Shown here: one piece after another, positions 33,501-43,753 of the stretch
Layout: each line of letters opens with the position of its first letter
Numbering within the stretch: the stretch's first letter is position 1
NCBI GenBank assembly: GCA_964630265.1
Contig: CAZVRW010000005.1
Coordinates: 16,630 to 80,629, forward strand
Length of the DNA stretch: 64,000 nt
From: CAZBWP01 sp964630265
GTDB lineage: Bacteria; Pseudomonadota; Alphaproteobacteria; Rhodospirillales; Defluviicoccaceae
Direction: 5' to 3'
Translations under genes and position numbers: made by a program
Notes under the pieces: generated by a model
What the model was told of the DNA's origin: nothing
Databases searched by the model: none
What the model saw: only the letters and a program-made list of their open reading frames with translations

Positions 33501-33847
33501 CGTTGCGCGACGTCGCCGGCATGGTTCGCTCCTTCAACTATGCGGGGCGCGCCGCCCTGCAACGGATCCCGTCGACCGATGCCCGCATCGACGATCTCCG
33601 GGACGCCATCGACGCCTGGGAGCACGCGGCCGTCGCGGCGTTCCTTGACGCCTATCGGGCCGCGGCAGCAGGCTGCTCGTCGGTACCACAGGACGATGCG
33701 GCGTTCGCCGGTCTGCTCGATCTCTTCACGCTGGAGAAGGCGCTGTACGAGACCTGCTACGAGGCCGCGAACCGACCCGAGTGGCTGGCGATCCCGCTGC
33801 ATGGGATCGAGCGGACCGTTGGGGTCGACCTTGGCCCCAACGAATGA
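30554..33847 (+). CDS. treS: Trehalose synthase-maltokinase fusion
   Basis: A 1097-residue two-domain enzyme. Residues about 5-550 are trehalose synthase (GH13_16), isomerising trehalose and maltose: WYKDAIVYQLHVKAFFDTSGDGIGDFRGL, DGLRLDAIPYLCEREGTNNENLPETH (nucleophile Asp), MFLAEANQWPEDV (Glu), and FLRNHDELTLEMV (His-Asp). Residues about 580-1097 are maltokinase (Mak/Pep2), making maltose-1-phosphate: LPEFLPTRRWFAAKGQGI at its N-terminus, EQSNTSMRIGESMIFKLYRRL, and the kinase catalytic loop TKTRLHGDLHLGQ with LDFEGEP. Such fusions supply GlgE directly from trehalose and are common in proteobacteria. TGAGGA precedes the chosen ATG; ATG 30548 is two codons longer. Confidence 0.96.
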   Translation: MSDANSLWYKDAIVYQLHVKAFFDTSGDGIGDFRGLTRKLDYLVDLGVTAVWLLPFYPSPLRDDGYDTADYTSVHPDYGTMRDFRTFVREAHARGLKVITELVINHTSDQHPWFQRARRARPGSKYRDYYVWSDTDQKYQDTRIIFCDTEISNWAWDPVAHSYYWHRFFSHQPDLNWDNPRVFDAVCKIMKFWFDAGVDGLRLDAIPYLCEREGTNNENLPETHTVIRKLRAWLDSNYADKMFLAEANQWPEDVRPYFGDGDECHMAFHFPVMPRIYMALARADRYPITDIMRQTPDIPETCQWAIFLRNHDELTLEMVSDRERDYLWQFYAADPRARINLGIRRRLAPLLERDTSKIKLLNSLLMSMPGTPIVYYGDEIGMGDNVFLGDRNGVRTPMQWSPDRNAGFSTADPERLYLPPIMDPVYGYHTVNVEAQLRRPTSQLNWMRRLIAVRKSHKSFGRGSLNFLYPGNRKVLAYLREHDGETILCVANMSRAPQPVELDLAAFKGRVPVELMGRSPFPPIGDLPYFVTLPGYGFYWFLIADETEAPSWHDVYEAPLPDLQTFVVPDGWQSLLQSGNQATLTARILPEFLPTRRWFAAKGQGIRSVRLVDETVLPGGRDGSLMACIAVETDDGCEHLYQMPMGAAWETKSDDPLVRLQAATLARVRTRNRVGVLYDAMADAPFTAAVLDAIRAGLDIGTAQDHRVVFRATRALADIDLTEDLAIDRLGGEQSNTSMRIGESMIFKLYRRLQAGIHPEIELGRFLTEEAGFANTPPLLGSVERIAPDGTPMALGVLHGFVRNQGDGWAFALGYLDGYLADRDTASVESEEVSAAEAVPQDFFLPLMGVLGTRIAELHAAFAIPTDDPAFRPEPATAADVEAWRQLVREQAAAARSALQRISADDGVVEPLRGRIIRLLDQWDAVDTRIAQALPSDLAVTKTRLHGDLHLGQVVVVRDDFFILDFEGEPVRPMAERRAKQSPLRDVAGMVRSFNYAGRAALQRIPSTDARIDDLRDAIDAWEHAAVAAFLDAYRAAAAGCSSVPQDDAAFAGLLDLFTLEKALYETCYEAANRPEWLAIPLHGIERTVGVDLGPNE

Positions 33848-33887
33848 GAAAGTTGGCGAAACGCTGCGGATGTGCCAGCATGTCTGA

Positions 33888-36095
<2,208 letters not shown>

Positions 36096-36171
36096 CGCGC
36101 GGCCGCCTCGCCTCGCGGCGCCTCCCGCTTTGCCATCGCCTTTTCCGTCCGTCTGACTTACCTATGGCGTC

Positions 36172-37005
36172 ATGAACGACCGTCCCTTCGTCAAGATGCA
36201 CGGGCTCGGCAACGACTTCGTGGTCATCGATGCGCGACGCCAACCGCTGATGGTGTCGGCGGCGGGCGTGCGGGCGCTCGCCGACCGGCGGACCGGTATC
36301 GGCTTCGACCAGTTGATCACCATAGAGCCGCCGCGCAACGGTGCCGCCGATGCGTTCATGCGCATCCGCAACGCCGACGGTGGCGAGGTCGAGGCCTGCG
36401 GCAACGCCGCCCGCTGCGTTGCGCTACGGCTGATGGCCGACGGTGGGACGATGAGCGTCACCCTGGAGACCGTCGCCGGGCTACTGCGGGCCGAGGCCGT
36501 CGCCGACGGTCGCGTCGCCGTCGACATGGGGCCGGCCGCTGAAGACTGGCGTGACATTCCGCTGGCCGAGCCGGTGGACACGGCGCATCTGCCCATCGCC
36601 ATAGGCGATTTTGTCGATGGCGTCGCCGTCGGCATCGGCAATCCCCACGCCGTGTTCTTCGTCGACGATGTGGCCGCGGTCGATCTGGAGCGCCTCGGAC
36701 CGACGATCGAGCACCATCCGCTGTTTCCGCGACGCACCAACGTCGAGGCGGTGCAGGTGCTGGCGGACGATCATCTGCGGCTGCGCGTCTGGGAGCGTGG
36801 CGTCGGCATCACGCGTGCCTGCGGCACCGGGGCCTGCGCCGCTGCCGTCGCCGCTCATCGCCGGGGCCGCGCCGGGCGTGCCGTCACCGTCACCCTCGAC
36901 GGCGGGGATCTGGCCATCACTTGGCGGACGGACGGCCATGTCGTCATGGCCGGGCCAGCGGCAACGTCGTTCGCGGGAACCCTGGATCCGTCATGGCGGA
37001 TGTGA
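36172..37005 (+). CDS. dapF: Diaminopimelate epimerase
   Basis: Converts LL- to meso-diaminopimelate for lysine and peptidoglycan. The 277-residue enzyme begins FVKMHGLGNDFVVIDAR and has both catalytic cysteines, in EACGNAARCVALR and RACGTGACAAAVAA, plus the substrate-binding segments IGNPHAVFFVDD and RTNVEAVQV. It heads a tight unit dapF-mtaB-ftsY, a common alphaproteobacterial arrangement, and its last 13 bases overlap mtaB. Confidence 0.97.
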   Translation: MNDRPFVKMHGLGNDFVVIDARRQPLMVSAAGVRALADRRTGIGFDQLITIEPPRNGAADAFMRIRNADGGEVEACGNAARCVALRLMADGGTMSVTLETVAGLLRAEAVADGRVAVDMGPAAEDWRDIPLAEPVDTAHLPIAIGDFVDGVAVGIGNPHAVFFVDDVAAVDLERLGPTIEHHPLFPRRTNVEAVQVLADDHLRLRVWERGVGITRACGTGACAAAVAAHRRGRAGRAVTVTLDGGDLAITWRTDGHVVMAGPAATSFAGTLDPSWRM

Positions 37006-38261
37006 TCACCAACGCGCCGGCGGGGCCTCGGATCGTCACCCTGGGCTGCCGCCTGAACACCCTGGAGAGCGAGGTGATCCGCCGCGAGGCTGCCGCCGCC
37101 GGGCTGAATCGTGTCACCGTCGTCAACACCTGCGCCGTCACCGCCGAAGCCGTCCGCCAGGCGCGGCAGACGATCCGCCGGCTGCACCGCGAGCGCCCCG
37201 ATCATCGCATCATCGTCACCGGCTGCGCTGCCCAACTCGATCCCCAGGCCTTCGCCGCCATGCCCGAGGTCGACCGGGTCGTCGGCAACGCCGAGAAGTT
37301 GGATCGCCGGCACTTCGCCGCCGAGGCTGCCCCCGTCGCCGTCGCCGATATCGCCACGGTGCGCGAGACGGCCGGCCACCTCCTGGAAGGCTTCGAGGGG
37401 CGGAGCCGGGCCTTCGTGCAGATCCAGCAGGGCTGCGACCACCGCTGCACCTTCTGCATCATCCCATTCGCCCGCGGACCGAACCGTGGTGTTTCGATCC
37501 GGCGCATCGTCGCGCAGGTCCGTCGCCTCGTCGCCAACGGCTATCGGGAGGTGGTGCTGACCGGCGTCGACATCTGTTCATACGGCGCCGACGCACCGGA
37601 CGGCCCGCGGCTCGGCGACGTGGTTGCGGCGGTGCTGGCGCAGGTGCCGGAACTGCCGCGCCTGCGCCTGTCGTCGCTTGACCCGGCGACCATGGACGAC
37701 CGGCTGTTCCGGGTGCTTGCGGAGGAGCCGCGGCTGATGCCGCACCTGCATCTGAGCCTGCAAGCGGCCGACGATCTCGTGCTCAAGCGGATGAAGCGGC
37801 GGCACACGCGGGACTCGGCGGCGGCGGTCATCACCCGGGCCCGCGCCGCCCGTGCGGACGTCGTCTTCGGTGCCGATCTGATCGCCGGCTTCCCAACGGA
37901 GACCGAGGCGATGTTCGAGAATTCCCTGTCCGCCGTCGACGCCTACGGCCTCACTTGGCTGCACGTCTTTCCTTATTCGCCGCGCGCCGGCACCCCCGCT
38001 GCCCGCATGCCGCAGGTTCCCGGGCCGGCACGGCGGTCACGGGCCGCGCGGTTGCGGGCGGCCGGAGACGCGGCGCGGCAGCGCTTTCTCGCATCGCGCC
38101 TCGGCATCACCATCCCGGTCCTGGTGGAGCGCGACGATCTCGGCCGCTGTCCGCACTACGCCCCGGTGCACCTGAGCGGCACGGCAGCGACGGGCAGCAT
38201 CGTCGCCGCCCGCGTCACCGGCGCCGACGCGGCCTCGCTTTTCGCGGAGATCCTCCCATGA
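36993..38261 (+). CDS. mtaB: tRNA t6A37 methylthiotransferase MtaB
   Basis: Radical-SAM methylthiotransferase that converts t6A37 to ms2t6A37 in ANN-decoding tRNAs. The 422-residue protein has the N-terminal UPF0004 domain with three cluster cysteines (LGCRLNTLES, VNTCAVTAEAV, VTGCAAQLDP), the radical-SAM motif QGCDHRCTFCIIPFARG, and C-terminal TRAM-like residues. CRLNTLES rather than CQMN separates MtaB from MiaB. The ATG at 36993 lies inside dapF and the stop overlaps the ftsY start (ATGA), indicating translational coupling. Confidence 0.95.
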   Translation: MADVITNAPAGPRIVTLGCRLNTLESEVIRREAAAAGLNRVTVVNTCAVTAEAVRQARQTIRRLHRERPDHRIIVTGCAAQLDPQAFAAMPEVDRVVGNAEKLDRRHFAAEAAPVAVADIATVRETAGHLLEGFEGRSRAFVQIQQGCDHRCTFCIIPFARGPNRGVSIRRIVAQVRRLVANGYREVVLTGVDICSYGADAPDGPRLGDVVAAVLAQVPELPRLRLSSLDPATMDDRLFRVLAEEPRLMPHLHLSLQAADDLVLKRMKRRHTRDSAAAVITRARAARADVVFGADLIAGFPTETEAMFENSLSAVDAYGLTWLHVFPYSPRAGTPAARMPQVPGPARRSRAARLRAAGDAARQRFLASRLGITIPVLVERDDLGRCPHYAPVHLSGTAATGSIVAARVTGADAASLFAEILP

Positions 38262-39295
38262 TCGATGACGATGAGCTGCGCGCCGACGACGGAGACGGCT
38301 GGTTGCAGCGTCTGCGCCACGGCCTCGGCCGCTCGTCGGCGCGCCTGACCGGCGGGATCGGCGACCTGTTCGGCAAGCGTCGGCTCGATGACGCGGCGCT
38401 CGAGGAGTTGGAAGATCTGCTGATCACCGCCGACCTCGGCGTTGCAACGGCGGCAAAGCTCACCCGCGGCCTCGCCGACAGGCGCTTCGGCAGCGAGGTC
38501 ACCGCCGACGAGGTGCGCGGCGTGCTCGCCGAAGGGATCGTCGAAATCCTCGCGCCGGTGGCCGAGACCATTACCATCCACCAAGGGAACAAACCGCACA
38601 TCATTCTTGTCTGCGGCGTCAACGGCAGCGGCAAGACGACAACCATCGCCAAGCTCGGCGGCCTGTTCAAGCGCGTCGGCCTGAACGTCGTGCTCGTCGC
38701 CGGCGACACGTTCAGGGCGGCGGCGATCGAGCAGCTGCAGATCTGGGGCGAGCGGATCGCCGCCCCGGTGATCGCCCGCCAGCCGGGCGCCGACGCCGCG
38801 GGCTTGGTCTATGACGCGCTGGCCCAGGCCAAGGCCGACCGCGCCGACGTTGTCATCATTGACACCGCCGGCCGCCTGCAGAACCGAGCCGACCTGATGG
38901 CCGAGTTGCAGAAGATTGTCCGCGTCATCAAGAAGATTGACGCCGGCGCACCGCACGACACCATTCTCGTCCTCGACGCCACCGTCGGCCAGAACGCCCA
39001 CAGCCAGGTGGAGACCTTCCAAAAAATGGTGGATGTCACCGGTCTGGTGATGACCAAGCTGGACGGATCGGCGAAGGGCGGCGTCGTCGTGGCGCTCGCC
39101 GACCGGTTCGGCCTGCCGGTGCACGCCGTCGGCGTTGGCGAAGGCCTGGACGACATGCGGCCGTTCGCTCCCATGGCCTTCGCGCGAAGCCTGTTGGGCA
39201 TGCCGCCGGCGCCGCACCCGGCCGCGACCCCAACGCCGGAATCGACGCCAGAGCCGGCGCCCGACCCAGCGCCGAGCGGGACTGGCCGGCCATGA
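38258..39295 (+). CDS. ftsY: Signal recognition particle receptor FtsY
   Basis: SRP receptor GTPase for co-translational membrane targeting, 345 residues. It has a short acidic A-domain (IDDDELRADDGDGW), then the N domain and the G domain: P-loop CGVNGSGKTTTIAKLG, GDTFRAAAIEQL, DTAGRLQNRADLMAEL, TKLDGSAKGG and GVGEGLDDMRPF. The C-terminus has an unusual Pro/Thr/Glu tail of about 30 residues after the last family motif. The ATG at 38258 overlaps the mtaB stop. The longer frame upstream is a shadow of mtaB. Confidence 0.97.
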   Translation: MIDDDELRADDGDGWLQRLRHGLGRSSARLTGGIGDLFGKRRLDDAALEELEDLLITADLGVATAAKLTRGLADRRFGSEVTADEVRGVLAEGIVEILAPVAETITIHQGNKPHIILVCGVNGSGKTTTIAKLGGLFKRVGLNVVLVAGDTFRAAAIEQLQIWGERIAAPVIARQPGADAAGLVYDALAQAKADRADVVIIDTAGRLQNRADLMAELQKIVRVIKKIDAGAPHDTILVLDATVGQNAHSQVETFQKMVDVTGLVMTKLDGSAKGGVVVALADRFGLPVHAVGVGEGLDDMRPFAPMAFARSLLGMPPAPHPAATPTPESTPEPAPDPAPSGTGRP

Positions 39296-39402
39296 TCCGC
39301 CCGCCACGGTCACGGGGTTGTGTCGCGGCGTGATTCCCGTGGCCCGGGCCGACACGGTACGGTGCGTGGTTCCGAAACAAGGGGCGGCCATGCCGGTCCG
39401 CA

Positions 39403-40785
39403 ATGCTTAGCCAGCTCGATCGGTTCGTGTTCGGACCGCCCGCCCGCTCCGGCCTGCCGGAGCGGGTTCGCCGGTCCATTGATGCCCAGGGCGTCCAGAC
39501 CGAGCAGCTGATCGGTTGGTTTCAGCTCGGCCTCGTCGTCTTCTTCGTCGTCCTCTATGCGCTTGCGCCTAAAACCTCCACCGGCACGGCGTTCATGCCG
39601 GTGCCGATCGTCCTCGGCGCCTACCTGATCTTCACCATCATGCGCTTGGTGATCGCGCACCGATCCCGGCTGCCGAGCTGGCTGGTGTACACCTCGGTAG
39701 TCGGCGACATCGGCATCCTCTTGGTGCTGATCTGGAGTTTCCACGTGCAGTACGGACAGCCAGCGCCATTCTATCTTAAGGCGCCAACGCTGCTTTACGT
39801 CTTTATCTTCATTTCGCTGCGCACCCTCAGGTTCGAGCCGTCCTACGTCATCGCCGCCGGGGTGACCGCCGCCGTCGGCTGGTTGGCGCTGCTGTGGTAT
39901 GCGCTGGACGCCATGGTGGGCGAGACCGGCGTCGTCACCCGCGACTACGTGGAATACCTGACCTCCAACACCGTTCTGGTCGGTGCCGAGGTCGACAAGA
40001 TCATTTCGATCATGCTGGTGACCTTCGTGCTCGCGGTGGCGCAGGTCCGCGCCCGGCGCCTGCTGATCCGCGCCGTGGCCGACGCCACCGCCGCGCGCGA
40101 CCTGTCCCGGCTCGTCTCGCCCGAGATCGCCGAGCAGATCACCCGCGCCGACCACGAATTACAGCCCGGCGACGGAGAGGTGAAAACCGCGACGGTGCTG
40201 TTCACCGACATCGCCGGCTTCTCCACCATAGCCGAGCGCGTTCCCCCGGACGAGTTGATGCGGATGCTCAACGAATACGTCAGCATCATTTCCGACGTCA
40301 TCGACCGCCACAAAGGTGTGATCACCGAATTCCGGGGAGACGCCATGCTGATCACGTTCAATGCCGCCACCTCCGATCCGGACCACGCGGCCAATGCGCT
40401 CCGCACCGCCGTCGGCATTCAGGAAGTGGTTGGCACCATGCGCTTCGGCCCCGACGTGCCGCTCCCGACGCGCTGCGGCATCAACACCGGCGAACTGATC
40501 GCCGGGGCGCTGGGCACGCGCGACCGCATGCTGTTCACCGTTCACGGGGATGAGGTCAACATCGCCGCCCGGCTGGAGCAACTCAACAAGAGCTACGGCA
40601 CGTCGATCCTGGCGACGGAACAGACGGTGCAGGCTGCTGGCGCCGATTTTGCCACGGCGCGCAGCATCGATACCGTTACCGTGCGCGGACGCTCAAGTCC
40701 GGTGCTGCTGTACACGGTGGATGCACCGCAACTGCCCATGGACATCGCGCGCCAACCGGTGCAGCAGGTCACACCCGGGCGTTGA
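39403..40785 (+). CDS. Membrane adenylate/guanylate cyclase
   Basis: A 460-residue class III nucleotide cyclase. The N-terminal half (about 35-220) has six hydrophobic helices, beginning WFQLGLVVFFVVLYAL and including LPSWLVYTSVVGDIGILLVLIW. A short linker with SRLVSPEIAEQI precedes the CHD catalytic domain (about 260-440): VKTATVLFTDIAGFSTIAE (metal Asp), EFRGDAMLITF (second metal site), RCGINTGELIAGALG and GDEVNIAARLEQLNK. The metal aspartates and the transition-state Asn/Arg (NIAAR) are present, so activity is likely, probably cAMP. Its 3' end overlaps a small antisense candidate gene by 17 bases. Confidence 0.9.
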   Translation: MLSQLDRFVFGPPARSGLPERVRRSIDAQGVQTEQLIGWFQLGLVVFFVVLYALAPKTSTGTAFMPVPIVLGAYLIFTIMRLVIAHRSRLPSWLVYTSVVGDIGILLVLIWSFHVQYGQPAPFYLKAPTLLYVFIFISLRTLRFEPSYVIAAGVTAAVGWLALLWYALDAMVGETGVVTRDYVEYLTSNTVLVGAEVDKIISIMLVTFVLAVAQVRARRLLIRAVADATAARDLSRLVSPEIAEQITRADHELQPGDGEVKTATVLFTDIAGFSTIAERVPPDELMRMLNEYVSIISDVIDRHKGVITEFRGDAMLITFNAATSDPDHAANALRTAVGIQEVVGTMRFGPDVPLPTRCGINTGELIAGALGTRDRMLFTVHGDEVNIAARLEQLNKSYGTSILATEQTVQAAGADFATARSIDTVTVRGRSSPVLLYTVDAPQLPMDIARQPVQQVTPGR

Positions 40786-40996
40786 AGTAGAAGCCGGGCG
40801 GGACGTCGTCGCGAAATTGGCGGCCGGAGGCGATGAAGTCCGCCAGCTTGCGCATCTGTTCGAGCGTTTCCGGCGCGTAGCGGCTGGCCGTGACGGCGGC
40901 GACGCGTTCAACGGCGTGGCCCTTTCCATAGCCGGTGGCGCCTGAGCTTGGCTGGCGCTCCAGCGGCGAGCCGGCGATGTGGGCGAGATCGACCAT
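40769..40996 (-). CDS. Small hypothetical protein (75 aa)
   Basis: A possible 75-residue soluble protein with balanced composition and a plausible helical segment (SRYAPETLEQMRKLADFIASGRQF), ending in DDVPPGFYFNARV. It fills the gap between the cyclase and a minus-strand lipoprotein. There is no clear Shine-Dalgarno before the ATG at 40996, and its end overlaps the cyclase stop region, so it may not be real. No family is recognised. Confidence 0.4.
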   Translation of the reverse strand: MVDLAHIAGSPLERQPSSGATGYGKGHAVERVAAVTASRYAPETLEQMRKLADFIASGRQFRDDVPPGFYFNARV

Positions 40997-41104
40997 GCCG
41001 GGAGTCTGCGCGCCGGGCGTAAAGGGCCGGTTAACGCCCCGCGGCGGCGTGGCTCCGCATGCTCAGATCGCGGGCGGGGACGCCGCGCCCGCCATCACAT
41101 CGCC

Positions 41105-41152
41105 GTGACCGGTGCCGTGACCGGTGATGTGACCGGTGATGTGACCGGGCAT
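41105..41152. repeat. 12-bp tandem repeat, four units
   Basis: Four tandem 12-base units based on GTGACCGGTGAT: the middle two (41117-41140) are identical, the first ends in GCC and the last in GGGCAT. Each unit contains the palindrome ACCGGT. The array directly abuts the stop codon of the minus-strand lipoprotein gene. It is a small minisatellite of unknown role. Confidence 0.8.
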
Positions 41153-41406
41153 CAGATACAGGTGAACGTCACGTAGCGAACGTCGACCACATTGAACTGC
41201 TCGGCACTGTCCTGACGCGCCTGCCGGTCCAGCTTCTCGCATTCGGCGTCGGCCAACGCCTGCGCTTGGTCCTCACTGATCCAGATCGGATAGTGGCGGA
41301 AGTAGAACTTTGTGTCGGTATACGTAACCATGCGCGCCCCGCCGAAGTCGGCGCACGCAGCGAGAGTGGCGAGCAGAACCGTGGCAAGTAGCGTCTTGGT
41401 AATCAT
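41152..41406 (-). CDS. Small hypothetical lipoprotein (84 aa)
   Basis: An 84-residue protein with a short signal sequence and lipobox (KTLLATVLLATLAAC-A), then an aromatic strand region (MVTYTDTKFYFRHYPIW) and a helix with two charged turns (SEDQAQALADAECEKLDRQARQD) before a strand ending VRYVTFTCI. Two cysteines remain in the mature part. This looks like a small outer-membrane-attached protein of unknown function. No family name can be given. A 12-bp tandem array follows its stop directly. Confidence 0.72.
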   Translation of the reverse strand: MITKTLLATVLLATLAACADFGGARMVTYTDTKFYFRHYPIWISEDQAQALADAECEKLDRQARQDSAEQFNVVDVRYVTFTCI

Positions 41407-41605
41407 GACAGCAGACTACGCTAGGCGCCGACTCCAGGCAAGACAAGATCGAGCACTTTCTCCCGGACGACCCGACCGGACCGGCGCCGGCCGCCCGCCG
41501 ACGATCGACACACCGCTCGCCGTCGGCTAGGCTGCCTCTCGCAGCGAGGAGAATCGAGGCAGCAGCCATGCGCACCTGCCGGCCGCGGTCAAAAAACGGC
41601 CGTTC

Positions 41606-42394
41606 ATGATCATGTCCCGGCCGGCCTCCCTGCCCGTCTTCACGCCGGCCATCATGCGCGCCGCCCTGATCGCCGCGAGCGTCGGTCTGGGCGGCATCGA
41701 CGGAGCGGCGGCCACCGGAGCAGCCGACGCCGGCGACATCGGCTCACGGGTGGATACGGTGGTCGCCGAGGTGTTCGCGCGTGGCGATTATCAGCAAACA
41801 CTGCCCGGCGTGGCTGGATTCGATGCCCTGGACGGCGCCGACCTCGCCCCGCCGGGGACGATCGCGGGGCCGTCGCCATCGGCCGCCGCGACCGGCCCGC
41901 TGCTGCCCATCCTCGCCCAGGCCCTGCGCCTGGCCGGTTGGGCAGTGGTCGCGGTGGCTTGCGTCGTCGGTGTGGTCTGGGTGGTCTCCCGCATGGCACT
42001 GGACGCCAAGCGGCCGGGGCGACGTCGATCAAGCGAGGTGCCTTCGGCCGATGGCCGCGATGCCGCGGCGACCGAACCCAACGCGGACGCGGCCGCCGCC
42101 CTCGCCGCCGACGGCCGCTTCGGCGAGGCCATCCACGCCCTGCTGTTGACTGCATTTTCCGACCTGGGCCGGCGTCTGGGTGCGCTACCGCCATCGACGA
42201 CCGGCCGCGAGGTTGTCCGCGCCGTCGCCGGGCCGGCCGTTGCCGCACCGCCGGTGGCGGCCGAAGCGCTGCACGCCCTGGTGGCAGCGGTCGAGCGGTC
42301 GCGGTTCGCCGCGCGGACGGTAGGCGCCGCCGATTACGCGCTCTGCCGCGCCGCCTACCAGCGTTTCGCCGCAGCCTGGTCGGAGACGCCGTGA
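41606..42394 (+). CDS. DUF4129 domain membrane protein
   Basis: A 262-residue protein with a signal-like N-terminus, a low-complexity Ala/Pro segment, one transmembrane helix (LAGWAVVAVACVVGVVWVVSRMAL) and a cytoplasmic C-terminal DUF4129 domain: AAALAADGRFGEAIHALLLTAFSDLGRRLGALPPSTTGREVVRAV, ending AYQRFAAAW. DUF4129 proteins usually belong to operons with DUF4350, MoxR and DUF58 genes, believed to act in envelope or osmotic functions. Here only the DUF4350 gene follows, starting on the stop codon. Confidence 0.8.
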   Translation: MIMSRPASLPVFTPAIMRAALIAASVGLGGIDGAAATGAADAGDIGSRVDTVVAEVFARGDYQQTLPGVAGFDALDGADLAPPGTIAGPSPSAAATGPLLPILAQALRLAGWAVVAVACVVGVVWVVSRMALDAKRPGRRRSSEVPSADGRDAAATEPNADAAAALAADGRFGEAIHALLLTAFSDLGRRLGALPPSTTGREVVRAVAGPAVAAPPVAAEALHALVAAVERSRFAARTVGAADYALCRAAYQRFAAAWSETP

Positions 42395-43656
42395 TGCGCT
42401 CGGCGGTGCCCGCGTTTTCCGTCACCACCGTCATCTGGCTGCTTGCTGCCGGCCTTGCCTCCTTCGCGGCCACCGTGCTGCTTGCCGTCTTCGGCGCCGA
42501 TCTGATGCCGCTGCGCTCTCCCGCCGCCCATGCCTGGTCGGTATCGGCCATCGGGCATCGGGCATTCGTTGAGACCCTCCGCGGCCTCGACGCGCCGGTG
42601 ATCATCGGGCGGCACCGCCCCGCGGACACCGCCGGGACGGCCGGCTTGCTGGTGGTCGCCGCGCCGGCCATCGAGCATGCGGATCAGATCGACTTGGCGG
42701 GCGCCGCGAGGACCCTCGTCGTGCTGCCCAAGTGGACCGGGTCTGGCAATCCGGACAAGCCGCAGTGGCTCCAAACGGCGACACTGCTGACGGCGGACGC
42801 GGTGACGACGGTGGCCCGGCACATCGTTGCCGACGCCAGGATCGTGCGCGTCGCCGGACCGGTCCCCTGGCGCGCCGGCCGCTTCGGCGCCGATCCCGAC
42901 CTGCCGCGCCCGCAACTCCTGCGGAGCGCCCGGCTGCGGCCGCTCATCGCCGGAGAAGCAGGCATGCTGCTCGGCGAACTGACGGACGCGGCGGCGGGCG
43001 ACGCGCGGCGGATCTGGGTGTTGTCGGATCCCGACCTGATCGCCAATCATGGCCTCGGCCGCGGCACCAATGCGGCGATCGCCGTCGCCATTATCGAAGC
43101 GCTGCGGCCGGCCGGCGGCCCGGTCGTCTTCGATGCCACCGTGCACGGCTTCGCGCGGCCACCCGACCTGTGGCGCGAGCTGTTCAGCCTCCCGCTGCTG
43201 CTGGTCACCCTCCAAGCCCTTGTCGCCGCGGCAATCCTGGTGTGGTGCGCCGCCGGCCGCTTCGGCGCGCCTGAGCCGCCGCCAGGGCCGCTCAAGGGCG
43301 GCCGTGGCGCGCTGATCGACAGCGCCGCCGGCCTATTGGCGATGGGGGGCCACCTGCGACCGTTGGTTCGCCGCTATTCGGAGGTGACGATCCGCGACGT
43401 CGCCCGCCGGCTGCACGCGCCGCGCACCCTGGATGACGCAGGCACGGCGCAGTGGCTGCAGCGCGTCGGCGAGATGCGCGGCTTGGATCCCGGCGAGGCG
43501 CAACTGCCGACCCATGCGGCCGCCGTCATCGATGCCCGTCGCACCGATCCGCATCACCTGCTCGACATCACCCGCCGCCTGCACCAGTGGAAGCACCAGG
43601 TGCTCGGCGACGCAACGGGCAAGAGTGGTCTCGCCATCCCGCCAAAATCTCGTTAA
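42394..43656 (+). CDS. DUF4350 domain membrane protein
   Basis: A 420-residue protein with an N-terminal helix (FSVTTVIWLLAAGLASFAATVLLAVFG), a large middle domain typical of DUF4350 (SAIGHRAFVETLRGLDAPVIIGRHR, with ARRIWVLSDPDLIANHGLGRGTNAAIAVAIIEAL) and a second helix (LPLLLVTLQALVAAAILVWCA) followed by a cytoplasmic tail. The fold is related to glutamine-amidotransferase-like class I domains; the role is unknown. It is coupled to the DUF4129 gene (ATG overlaps its TGA). The MoxR and DUF58 genes that usually follow are absent. Confidence 0.8.
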   Translation: MRSAVPAFSVTTVIWLLAAGLASFAATVLLAVFGADLMPLRSPAAHAWSVSAIGHRAFVETLRGLDAPVIIGRHRPADTAGTAGLLVVAAPAIEHADQIDLAGAARTLVVLPKWTGSGNPDKPQWLQTATLLTADAVTTVARHIVADARIVRVAGPVPWRAGRFGADPDLPRPQLLRSARLRPLIAGEAGMLLGELTDAAAGDARRIWVLSDPDLIANHGLGRGTNAAIAVAIIEALRPAGGPVVFDATVHGFARPPDLWRELFSLPLLLVTLQALVAAAILVWCAAGRFGAPEPPPGPLKGGRGALIDSAAGLLAMGGHLRPLVRRYSEVTIRDVARRLHAPRTLDDAGTAQWLQRVGEMRGLDPGEAQLPTHAAAVIDARRTDPHHLLDITRRLHQWKHQVLGDATGKSGLAIPPKSR

Positions 43657-43689
43657 TTATTTGTAACAAACAATGCGGCTGGTGCCGTC

Positions 43690-43718
43690 TTGACAGCCTT
43701 TTTATTACCAGATATCCT
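43690..43718 (+). promoter_or_regulatory. Sigma-70-type promoter
   Basis: TTGACA (43690-43695), a 17-base spacer, then TATCCT (43713-43718): a perfect -35 and a four-of-six -10 at ideal spacing. It lies in a strikingly A+T-rich 90-base stretch in otherwise G+C-rich DNA, 36 bases before the next ATG. It probably drives the secreted protein gene and DUF1269. Confidence 0.7.
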
Positions 43719-43753
43719 ATTTTTGCTTCACAACTTTAGGTCGAGGATCTACC

